24,967 bases of DNA from Lewinellaceae bacterium. GTDB taxonomy: Bacteria; Bacteroidota; Bacteroidia; Chitinophagales; Saprospiraceae. Shown here piece by piece: positions 9,279 through 18,267 of this stretch. Position 1 is the stretch's first letter. Each line of letters starts with the position of its first letter. Both the position numbers and the translations under genes were made by a program. The notes beneath the pieces were generated by a model. That model had not been told where the DNA came from. It ran no database searches and was given only the letters and a program-made list of their open reading frames with translations. The DNA lies in the NCBI GenBank assembly GCA_016713985.1, contig JADJOD010000051.1, positions 1 to 24,967 on the forward strand, written 5' to 3'.

Positions 9279-11737
9279 CGTATTACTTTCCACACTTCAA
9301 ACCAGCCTACCGAAACCAGCGCCGTGAACACGCACCAGGCAACTTCCCGGAGGTTCAGCGGGCCCAGGCGGAATATATCCCGCACCCAGGGCGCCCAAAA
9401 TACGACGACGGAGATGAACACCGACACGCCGATGATCCACCACAGCAGGTGGTTGCGGTAAAATATGGTTTTGTTGATCGAATATTCAAACGAACGATTG
9501 GCCAGCGTCAGGAAAATATTGGACGCCAGCATGGTCAGAAAAACAAATGAACGGGTAGTCGTTTCGTATTTGCCCAATCCGACGGCATAATGATACATGA
9601 CAAAAATGCCCGCCGTGATGGCCACGCCCTGGATAATACTCAGCGACAGTTCCGGCCAGGAAAAAAGGTTGACGGAGGAGGTCCGGGGTGGCTTTTGCAA
9701 GGTATTCGGTTCGGCGGGTTCATTTTCAAAAGCGACGGCGCAGGTGGGGTCCATGATCAGTTCCAGGAAAATGACGTGGATCGGCATCAGCATGTGCAGG
9801 TAGGGCCAACCGAACAAGAGCGGGATCAGCACCACCAGCACGATGGGCAGGTGGATGGAAATGATGTAGCGGATGGCTTTGCGCAGGTTGTTGTAAATAC
9901 GCCGGCCGGTTTTGATGGCTTTCACCATGTGGGCGAGGTCGTCGTCGAGCAGCACCATCGAAGCGGCGCCTTTGGCGATTTCCGTGCCGCGGCGGCCCAT
10001 AGCCACCCCGACCGGCGCCGCCTTGAGTGCGGGCCCGTCGTTGACGCCGTCGCCCGTCATGGCCACCACTTCACCGGCGGCTTTGAGGGCTTCCACGACG
10101 CGTAGTTTGGCGGCCGGAAACATACGTGCAAATACGGCGGTGCGTGGCGCGATGTCGCGCAGTTCCGGGTCACTCATTTGCATCACCGTCTCGCCGCTTA
10201 CGGGTTGGCCATCGACACGGATGCCACTTTCCCGGGCGATGTTCATGGCCGTTTCCGGGTAATCGCCGGTGATCATTTTCACCGCGATACCGGCTTCATA
10301 AAATTGTCCGATCACCTTCCGGATATTGGGTTTCGGCGGGTCGTATAAGGCGATCAGGCCTTCCAATTTCCAGGGAAAATCATCCTGGTTGCCGGGGTAA
10401 TCGTCCTTGACCCAGGCGGCGGAGGCTACGCCGAGAATACGATACCCCTTCGCGCCATTCCTTTTGTATTTTCCAGAATATCAACCTGTTGTATTTCGTC
10501 GACCTGGCATATCCGGAGTATACGTTCCACCGCGCCTTTGGCCGCGACAATACGTTCGCCGCCTGTTTTCCCTTTGTTTGCGACGCCGTACACGTGTGTC
10601 ATCATCGGCGGAATGCCGGAAAGCGGGTATTCGTGGATCAGTTCGAAACCGGCGCGGCGGTCGGCGGCGGTTGTTTTTTCATAAGCCTCGTGGATGGCCT
10701 TTTCCATCGCGTCGAACGGCGCCGGTTCGCTGGCCCACATGGCGTATTCGAGGGTACGGCCCTTGCCGGAATAGTCCTTCACTTCGGCGACGGACATCCG
10801 GTTTTCCGTGATCGTGCCCGTTTTATCGAGACAAATTACCGTGGCGGCGCCGAGGCTTTCCACGGTTTTGGGTTGTTTTACCAGCACCTGCTGCTTCGTC
10901 ATGCGGTAAGCGCCCAGCGCCATAAAGGTGGTGAAGGCGACCGGGATTTCCTGCGGCACCAACGCCAGCGCAAAAGCCAGCGGAAAACAACAGGGCGCTC
11001 AGGATTGAACCGGAATGGGCAAAATTGATCGCCAGCACAACGATAAATGCCAGCAACCCGGCCAGCAGCATTTGCCGCACAAATCGGTCGATCTGGCGCT
11101 GCAAGGGGGTCGGTTCGGATTCGATGGACTCGATGGAATGGCCTAATTTTCCAAATTCCGTTTGCCCGCCCACGGCCGATACCCGCGCGATACCCATGCC
11201 GGAGGCCACGGTTGTGCCCTGATAAAGCCGGTTCCCTTCGGCCGTCAGGGTTTTGTTCACCGGCAACGATTCACCCGTCAGGATAGCCTCGTCTACGCTG
11301 AAGTCATTTTGTTGCAGCAGCAAACCGTCGGCGGGCAGCCGTTCTCCTTCTTCAAACACCATAATATCGTTTACAACAATATCCTCCACCGGCACGTCGA
11401 GGCGTTCGCCGTTGCGGATGACGACGGCGCGGGGCCGGGTGAACTGCCGCAGCGCCTCCAGGGCTTTTTCGCTGCGGAATTCCTGCACAATTTCGATGAG
11501 GGTGACAAAAACAACGGCGCCCACCATCATCCAGGCTTCCGTCCGGTCGCCGATGGCAAAGTACAACCCGCAGGTGAGCAACAGCAACAGGAAAACGGGT
11601 TCTGTGGCGACCTCCGCCAGCATTTTGACCAGCGGGCGTTTCGGATGCAGGTAAAGCCGGTTGCTGCCGGATTGTTTGCGGCTTTGGAGCACTTCTTCCG
11701 ATGTAAATCCTTTGAGTCCGTTATTCGGGTATGCCAC
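9260..11737 (-). CDS. Cation-translocating P-type ATPase, ATPase-2
   Basis: A second, distinct inner-membrane P-type ATPase of about 825 residues. The N domain reads GLKGFTSEEVLQSRKQSGSN. The actuator has ILTGESLPV (TGES at 11267-11278). The M4 motif is VPQEIPVAFTTF instead of PEGL/PEAL. The phosphorylation site is CLDKTGTITEN (Asp codon 10825-10827), followed by MITGDYPETA and TGDGVND (10037-10054). The C-terminal membrane domain has HVIFLELIMDPTCAVAFENE, typical of P2-type pumps. Frame breaks lie near 10983 and 10440. GTG at 11735-11737 (VAYPNNGLKGF) is the most natural start; an upstream TTG at 11770 is the alternative. It follows RIC by 54 bp (from the GTG) on the same strand and is probably in its operon. 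Transported ion unknown; the M4 change argues against assuming the same ion as ATPase-1. Confidence 0.9.
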
Positions 11738-11791
11738 TGTTCGATGTTTTAAAACACAAGGATACAACAATCCGGGGAAGGCCTTTGTCGC

Positions 11792-12547
11792 TTAACCAAA
11801 CCAGATGGTGGTGTATCCCTTGCGGTCGAGCAATTCCGCTTCCAGTGCCAAAGCCCTGGGAAACAGGATGTTGCGCTCCAGGTGAATATGCAGGTGCATA
11901 TCGGCGTCAAATTCTTTCAACAAGGCATACCAGGCCTTGTGGCTGGCCGGCGCATTTTCCGGTGCGGTATAGTTATTGGTCAGCGCCCGCAGTTCCTGGA
12001 GCGCGGCTACGGCTTCATCGTGTTCCTGCTCCACCTTTCGGATGGGGCTTTCCACCCGCCCGAATTCCGGCGCAATAAAGGCCACATTTTCTTTCAAGGC
12101 CGCCGCCAGGTCGAGAATGTACGGGAATATCACCCGCTCCTCCGTTTCGAGGTGCGCCGTAACCTCGTCGGACAAAGCCTGCGACATGTGGTGTATTTCC
12201 TGGATACGGACGCGCCCGAGGCCGGCTTCCCCGGCTATTTTTTCTCCCGTTCGAATAATCACCGGCAGGGTTTCGCGGATGTACTTGTGGTGGGCGTGGA
12301 TGATAAAATCGACCAAAAAGCGGGTATCCCATCCCGCATAATTCCAGTGCGGATCCTGATGGCCCGGACTGCAACTCAGGTTTTTCAGCGAATTTTCCAG
12401 GAGGTCTTTGTCGAGATGCCGCTCTTCGCAGACTTCGTGGAGGGTCTGGTTGCCGGTTTTGCAAAAGTCGATTCCGAAGTTTTCCAAAACACCCGCTGCG
12501 CGGTAATCGGCGGTGACGATTTCTCCAATGGTGGATATTGTTTTCAT
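11792..12547 (-). CDS. ric: RIC family iron-sulfur cluster repair di-iron protein (ScdA/YtfE-like)
   Basis: Repairs iron-sulfur clusters damaged by nitric oxide or peroxide; a cytoplasmic di-iron protein. The gene is intact at 251 residues. Residues 1-55 are the ScdA N-terminal (DUF542) domain, IGEIVTADYRAAGVLENFG then IDFCKTGNQTL. The rest is a hemerythrin-like four-helix bundle with metal ligands in IIHAHHKYI, THLETEERVIFPYI-type sequence (AHLETEERVIFPYI here), EQEHDEAVA and MHLHIHLERNILFP. The N-terminal domain has one Cys (residue 29) where many homologues have a Cys pair. It is the first gene of the long minus-strand block, divergent from peroxiredoxin across about 230 bp containing an Fnr-like palindrome 75 bp upstream. 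That arrangement suits control by oxygen or NO. Confidence 0.93.
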   Translation of the reverse strand: MKTISTIGEIVTADYRAAGVLENFGIDFCKTGNQTLHEVCEERHLDKDLLENSLKNLSCSPGHQDPHWNYAGWDTRFLVDFIIHAHHKYIRETLPVIIRTGEKIAGEAGLGRVRIQEIHHMSQALSDEVTAHLETEERVIFPYILDLAAALKENVAFIAPEFGRVESPIRKVEQEHDEAVAALQELRALTNNYTAPENAPASHKAWYALLKEFDADMHLHIHLERNILFPRALALEAELLDRKGYTTIWFG

Positions 12548-12621
12548 GGCAGGACCTGATTATAGATGACAAAAATCGGTTACAGGATATTCCGGTGAAA
12601 TGATGCCATGCGCAAAAAGGC

Positions 12622-12635
12622 ATGATTGTGATCAT
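12622..12635. promoter_or_regulatory. Fnr/Dnr-type palindrome upstream of RIC
   Basis: ATGAT-TGTG-ATCAT is a perfect five-base inverted repeat with a four-base spacer, the geometry of Fnr/Dnr/HcpR-family sites (TTGAT-N4-ATCAA), differing only at the outermost base of each arm. Its centre is about 81 bp upstream of the RIC start codon. A site at -41.5 would put the transcript start about 40 bp before the ATG. No matching regulator gene lies in the window. Confidence 0.5.
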
Positions 12636-12697
12636 AGTGGCCGGGGATTAAAAGGGTAATCGGCAATAAAACCCAACGACACAAGGTCACTACGTCT

Positions 12698-12713
12698 TGT
12701 GACAAGGGTCATT
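12698..12713. promoter_or_regulatory. Crp-like site upstream of peroxiredoxin
   Basis: TGTGA-N6-TCATT matches the Crp-family consensus TGTGA-N6-TCACA at eight of ten positions and lies 67-82 bp before the peroxiredoxin ATG. It overlaps an 11-bp palindrome CTTGTGACAAG (12696-12706), and two ACAAGG(G)TCA direct repeats (from 12681 and 12702) are centred on the same stretch. A TTTG at 12739-12742 could be part of a Bacteroidota -33 element, but no convincing TAnnTTTG follows. Confidence 0.35.
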
Positions 12714-12779
12714 TTCCAAGGCAAAAAGTTGGAGTCTCTTTGCAATAAGGATTTAAAGTTATGTAAAAATTATCGAATA

Positions 12780-13407
12780 ATGGAACAAACATGGAATACA
12801 ATGCCGCGCATCGGCGACCAGGGCCTGATTTTGAATCAGTTACAACACAAGGCAAAATCAAATTTTCCGAATTTACAGGAAACAGGTGATTCTGTTTTCA
12901 CACCCGCCGATTTACACCGGTATGCACTACCGAACTGACGGGGTTCGCCCGGGAAACGGAATTTTTACGGCGCACAACCAAACTCATGGGGTTGAGCATC
13001 GACAGCATCCATTCGACATCGCGTGGGTCAACAACGTCCGCGAAAAATGGGCGTCCTGATGAATTTTCCGATCATCGCCGACATCGACATGAAGGTGGCA
13101 AATTGTACGGTATGTTGCAACCCGGCGAAAGTGAAACGGCCGCGGTTCGCGCCGTATTTTTATCGACCCATCGGGAAAATCCGCCTCGTCATGTACTACC
13201 CGCTCAACGTGGGACGCAACATGGAGGAAATCAAGCGGGTGCTGGTGGCGCTGCAAACTGCCGACGAGTACAAGGTGGCGATTCCGCTGAATTGGAAAAA
13301 AAGGCGAAAAGTGGATCGTGCCGCCGCCAAACGCTGGGATGAACTGGAAGAACGCCTTGCAAGTCCCTACGAATGGCCGATTTTCATCGCCAAAAGAACT
13401 GGTATAA
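12780..13407 (+). CDS. Peroxiredoxin, 1-Cys Prx6-like
   Basis: A thiol peroxidase that reduces peroxides in the cytoplasm, about 209 residues after repair. The start reads MEQTWNTMPRIGDQ. Alternate frames then give PDFESVTTQGKIKFSEFTG, VILFSHPAD, and the peroxidatic Cys motif PVCTTELTGFARE (Cys codon 12923-12925). KLMGLSIDSIHS, then HIAWVNNVREK (needs one base), NFPIIADIDMKVA and GKIRLVMYYPLNVGRNM follow. The Prx6-specific tail VAIPLNW with WDELEERLASP ends in A-K-E-L-V and TAA at 13405-13407 once one A of an AAAA run is removed. Losses in CCC/CCCC and TTT/TTTT runs explain most breaks (12820, 12880-12915, 13018, 13043, 13110, 13150-13170, 13305-13325, 13395). It is divergent from RIC, so Fe-S repair and peroxide removal share one control region. 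Confidence 0.87.
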
Positions 13408-13489
13408 TCCGCGACCAAATTGTTTGGGGCGCGTGTTCATGCCCGTACAGGAATCACCGCCCCTTCATCTTGTCCATACCACCCACCAC

Positions 13490-15987
13490 ATGCCGTACAT
13501 TCCGCTTTTCCGGGACCTCTCCATCGATGATATTCCTTCCGTAGGTGGCAAAAATGCCTCCCTGGGGGAAATGTTCAGCCGCCTGACGCCAAAAGGAATC
13601 CGGGTGCCGGACGGTTTTGCCGTAACCGCCGAAGCCTACTGGTTTTTTATCGACGCCAATGGTTTGCGCGCGCGCCTCGCCGCATTGCTGGAAAATCTCG
13701 ACCGGGAACAATTCGCCAACCTGAAAGAAACGGGCGCCTTGGCGCGCAAACTTTTACTCGATGCCAGCTTGCCCGCCGGGCTTGTGGAAGAGATCCGGAA
13801 CGCATATACCCGGCTTGTTGGTGAGAACCCTGAACTTTCGTTTGCCGTGCGCAGCAGTGCCACGGCGGAAGATTTGCCCAACGCCAGTTTTGCGGGTCAG
13901 CACGAAACTTATCTCCATGTACAGGGCGAAAAAGCCGTTTTGGATGCCGTGCAGCGCTGTTTTGCGTCGCTGTTCACCGACCGCGCCATCAAATACCGGG
14001 AAGACAACGGGTTTGAACACATGAAAGTAGGGCTTTCCGTGGGGGTACAACATATGGTGCGTTCCGATCTGGCCTGCGCCGGCATCGCTTTCACCATCGA
14101 ACCGGATTCCGGATTCCGCGACATCATCCTGCTTTCCGGGGTGTACGGCCTGGGTGAAAATATCGTACAGGGCGCCGTCACACCCGACGAGTTTTATGTC
14201 TTCAAACCCACTTTACGCGCCGGAAAAAACCCGGTGGTGATGAAAAAACTGGGCGAAAAAGCCAAAACGATGGTTTACGCCGCCGCAGGCAGCGCCGAAA
14301 ACACCCTCAACCTCGACACGCCGCCGGAAAAACGCCGCCGCTTTGTATTGTCCGACGAAGAAATCCGAACCCTCGCCGGCTGGTCGCTGCAAATTGAAGA
14401 ACACTACGGCAAACCCATGGACATCGAGTGGGCCAAAGACGGATTAAGCGGCCGGTTGTTTATCGTGCAGGCGCGGCCCGAAACCGTGGTGAGCCGGCGC
14501 GATCCGTACCAGTTGACCGAATACAAACTCGCCGACAAGGGCAAGGTGCTCGCAAAAGGCCAGGCCGTGGGCAACAAAATCACGTCCGGCGTGGCGCGGG
14601 TATTGAATTCACCCGCCGATTCGGACAAAATTCGCCCCGGCGAAATATTGGTGACCGACATTACCAGTCCCGACTGGGACCCGATTTTAAAAAAGGCCGG
14701 CGCCATCGTGACCAACAAGGGCGGCCGCACCAGCCATGCCTCCATCGTGGCGCGTGAACTGGGTGTAGTGGCAGTTGTCGGCACCGGCAACGCCACACAG
14801 GCCGTGCGCGACGGGCAACTGATCACCGTATCCTGTGCCGAAAGTGAAGTGGGAAAAGTGTACGAAGGATCGCTGAAATGGACGGAACAAGCGTTGGACC
14901 TCTCCGGCATCCACCTGCCCCGCACGGCGCCCATGCTGATCGTGGCCGATCCCGACAAAGCGTACAAACTGTCTTTTTACCCCAACCAGGGTGTCGGCCT
15001 GATGCGCCTCGAATTTGTGATCAACAACGCGATCCGGGTACACCCGATGGCACTGGCGCATTTCGACGACGTCGCTGACGAGGCTGTACGGGCGGAAATT
15101 GAAAAGATCACCGCCGGCTACGCCGATAAAAAGAACTTTTTTGTCGAACGGCTCGCCGAATCGGTGGCGACCATCGCCTGCGCGTTTTATCCGAAGGATG
15201 TCATCGTGCGCATGAGTGATTTTAAAACCAACGAATACGCCCACTTAGTCGGCGGCGAACCCTTCGAACCCAAAGAGGAAAACCCCATGCTCGGGTTTCG
15301 CGGCGCTTCCCGTTACTACGACGACCGCTACCGCGACGGCTTTCTGCTCGAATGCGCCGCCATGAAAAAAGTGCGCGACGACATGGGCCTGACCAACGTA
15401 AAACTGATGATCCCGTTCTGCCGTACGGTGGAGGAAGGGCAAAAAGTGGTCGCCCTGATGGCGGAAAACGGCCTGAAACGCGGCGAAAACGGCCTTGAAA
15501 TATACGTCATGGCCGAGATACCCAGCAACGTCATACTCGCCGAAGAATTCGCCAAAGTATTCGACGGGTTTTCCATCGGTTCCAACGACCTCACCCAACT
15601 CACCCTCGGCGTCGACCGCGATTCCGACCTCATCCGCCACCTGTTTGATGAAAACAACGCGGCAGTCCGATACATGATCGAAACGGTGATCCGGAAAGCG
15701 CGGACGGCGGGCGCTAAAATCGGCCTGTGCGGACAAGCGCCCAGCGATTACCCGGCTTTTGCGCAATTTCTGGTGGAGTGTGGCATCGGCAGCATTTCTC
15801 CAACCCCGATGCGCTGCTGCACGGTATCGAGAATATCAACCTCGCGGAATCAAAAGGCCGGGCTGCCGGAAAAACCCCGGATGACGAAATGTATTCCGCA
15901 GAACGCGGCGATTCGGGCGTGGAGCCCGCGCCCGTCACCAACCGGCAGTGGGACGAGGCCAGCGAGGGGCCGGAGTTTTTGAAATAA
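13490..15987 (+). CDS. ppsA: Phosphoenolpyruvate synthase (pyruvate, water dikinase)
   Basis: Converts pyruvate, ATP and water to PEP, AMP and phosphate, opening gluconeogenesis from pyruvate. About 832 residues. The N-terminal ATP/pyruvate-binding domain starts IPSVGGKNASLGEM and includes FAVRSSATAEDLPNASFAGQ. The swivelling domain carries GGRTSHASIVARE, with the phospho-accepting His at residue 416 (codon 14735-14737). The C-terminal TIM barrel has GLMRLEFVI, GFRGASRYYDDRY, GSNDLTQLTLGVDRDS and GLCGQAPSDYP, with the catalytic Cys at residue 747 (codon 15728-15730). One frame break near 15797; the last segment ends EGPEFLK. Start chosen at MPYIPLFRDL; an ATG at 13439 would add 17 residues. 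It is one of the cleanest genes in the window. It lies 82 bp after peroxiredoxin and 40 bp before fhs, suggesting an operon. Confidence 0.93.
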
Positions 15988-16027
15988 AAGGAAAGGCGTT
16001 TAAAATCGGCAAATAGCATTTTATCAA

Positions 16028-17514
16028 ATGATTATGCCCGCCGGAGAAGGAAAAACAACCGTTTCCATCGGTTTGTCCGACGGCCTCAACAAAATCGGCA
16101 AAAAGGCGATCGTGGTCTTGCGCGAGCCTTCGCTGGGTCCCGTGTTCGGCATGAAAGGTGGAGCGGCCGGCGGCGGTTACTCGCAGGTGATCCCGATGGT
16201 GGACATCAACCTGCATTTCACCGGCGACTTTGCCGCCATCGAAAAAGCCAACAACCTGCTGGCTGCGCTTATCGACAACAACATTCAAAACACCCGCAAC
16301 AGCCTGAACATCGACCCGCGCACGGTGGTGTGGAAAAGGGTGATGGATATGAACGACCGCGCCCTGCGGCATATCATCATCGGCATCGGAGGCACCGCCA
16401 ACGGCATTCCGCGGGAAGACGGTTTTAACATCACGCCGGCTTCCGAAGTGATGGCAATCCTTTGTCTGTCAAAGGATTTTGACGATTTAAAAAACCGCTT
16501 AGGCAATATTTTTGTCGGCTTTACCTTCGACAAAAAACCCGTTTTTGCCCGTGATCTCAAAGCCCAGGGCGCCATGGCTTTGCTGATGAAAGACGCCATT
16601 CTGCCCAACTTAGTGCAAACCCTCGAAGGCAACCCGGCCATCCTGCACGGCGGGCCGTTTGCCAACATCGCGCAGGGCACCAACTCCATCATCGCCACCA
16701 AAACGGGGCTTTCCTTAGCCGATTACGTGGTCACCGAAGCCGGTTTCGGCGCCGACCTCGGTGCTGAAAAGTTTCTGGACATCAAATGCCCTTACGGCGG
16801 ACTAAAACCCAGGGCGATTGTGCTGGTAGCCACCATCCGCGCCCTGCGGCACCACGGCGGCGCAAAAAAAGAAGAATACAATACGGCCAACCCGGAAATC
16901 GTGGAGAAGGGTTTTGAAAACCTCGAAAAACACATCGAAAACTGCAAAAAATTCGGGTTTATACCGGTGGTTGCCCTCAATCGTTTCCACACCGATACGC
17001 CGGAAGAATGCGCACTGGTGCAGGAAAAATGCGCCCGGCTGGGGTAAAAGCGGTGATTTCCGACGGCTGGGCCAACGGCGGCAACGGCACCGCCGATCTC
17101 GCCCGGGCAGTGGTCGGCATGATCGAAAGTGGCCAAAATGCCTACAAACCCCTGTACGACTGGAACCTGCCGATCGAAGAAAAAATCAAAACCATTGCCA
17201 CGGAAATTTACGGCGCCGACTCCGTCGAATACGCCGCCAAGGCAAAAAACGCAGTTAAATCCATCAAAGCGCTCGGATTTGATAACCTGCCGGTCTGCAT
17301 CGCCAAAACGCAAAAATCGTTTACGGACAATGAAAACAAAGTCGGGCGGCCACGCGGATTCAGCATCACCGTGCGGGAGTTCGAGTTTGCCGCAGGCGCC
17401 GGTTTTGTCATCCCCATCGTCGGCGATATCATGCGGATGCCCGGTTTGCCCGCAGTGCCGGCTTCGGAAGGAATGGATATTGATAATGAAGGAAATGTGA
17501 CGGGTTTGTCGTAA
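16028..17514 (+). CDS. fhs: Formate-tetrahydrofolate ligase, N-terminally truncated here
   Basis: Activates formate with ATP and tetrahydrofolate to 10-formyl-THF, feeding C1 metabolism. Family landmarks run in order: PAGEGKTTVSIGL (P-loop), REPSLGPVFGMKGGAAGGGY, INLHFTGDFAA, LNIDPRTVVWKRV, IIGIGGTANGIPRE, AQGAMALLMKDAI, ADYVVTEAGFGADLGAEKF, and KVGRPRGFSITVREFEF near the end. One frame break at about 17043 sits in a GGGG run, where one extra G restores the reading (LGVKAVISDGW). About 494 residues against the usual 550-560: the first 60 or so residues before the P-loop are absent. The in-frame sequence upstream meets a TAA at 16001-16003, and only 40 bp separate it from the ppsA stop. This is either a true deletion or an assembly collapse. 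Confidence 0.9.
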
Positions 17515-17626
17515 AAGGCAGCAGGCAAAAAGGCAAAGGGCCAAGCCGCGCTGCACGTTTAACCGGGTGTGGCGGAGACAATGTTTTGAAAGATATTTGC
17601 AGCGTACCAGCAACCTCGTTCCCGAT

Positions 17627-18036
17627 ATGATCGCACAATGGCTCTGGATCACAGGCTCACTAATTTTCCTCCTTTTGGGGTCGGCACACTTGTTTTACAC
17701 CTTCTTTTCAAACAAGTTTATGGCGAAAAACCCCGGCACGGTGACGGAGATGAAAAACACCTATCCCCTGCTGACCAACCAAACAACCATGTGGAAGGCA
17801 TGGGTTGGATTCAACGCCAGTCACAGCTTAGGAGCAATTTTTTTGGGCATCATCAATATCGTACTTGCCGCTCAGTATTTTCCGGTTTTGGAGCAATCCG
17901 GTTCCATGTTGTCGCTGACTTTTTTCACGAGTGTATTTTATTTGTTTCTGGCAAAAAGATATTGGTTTAGGGTGCCCTTCACGGGAATTTTTTTCGCAAC
18001 TTGTTGCTACTGCGCCGCCATTGATTTTTTGGTTAA
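17627..18036 (+). CDS. Small multi-pass membrane protein (LIC_13387-like)
   Basis: A hydrophobic protein of about 136 residues with about four membrane segments: WLWITGSLIFLLLGSAHLFY, a central ASHSLGAIFLGIINIVLAAQ, MLSLTFFTSVFYLFLA, and FTGIFFATCCYCAAI. Between segments one and two it has TEMKNTYPLLTNQTTMWKAW. The pattern resembles small uncharacterised membrane proteins of the LIC_13387 type; this match is from memory and function is unknown. The reading frame stays open far beyond the hydrophobic part. One extra T in the T6 run at 18025-18030 would end the protein at TAA 18034-18036, which gives a sensible length, so the end is uncertain. It lies between fhs and the formate dehydrogenase genes. 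The following 230 bp (18037-18267) show no gene I can recognise and probably hold the dehydrogenase leader. Confidence 0.58.
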
Positions 18037-18267
18037 GCCGGTCTTTATCCAGAAGGCAGGTCTTGACAACCGTGCTGACTTATCAAACACCGGTGTGTTG
18101 CGGCAATTATCTCCGGAAAGCCGGCACACGACCCTCTTGTGCAATGGGCAAAGATTTTTTGCTTTAAAGCCGTGGAGCCCCCTTGTGTACTTAGCGGAGC
18201 CTAACCGCACCTTCGATCCAGCGCACACCACCGCAAAAGCCGCCGTGTCTGGCGTTATCTGCAAATT

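Noticed and set aside
15245..15766. A 173-residue minus-strand frame inside ppsA
   Set aside because: It is antisense to well-conserved PEP synthase C-terminal sequence and has no family motif; typical shadow of GC-rich coding DNA.
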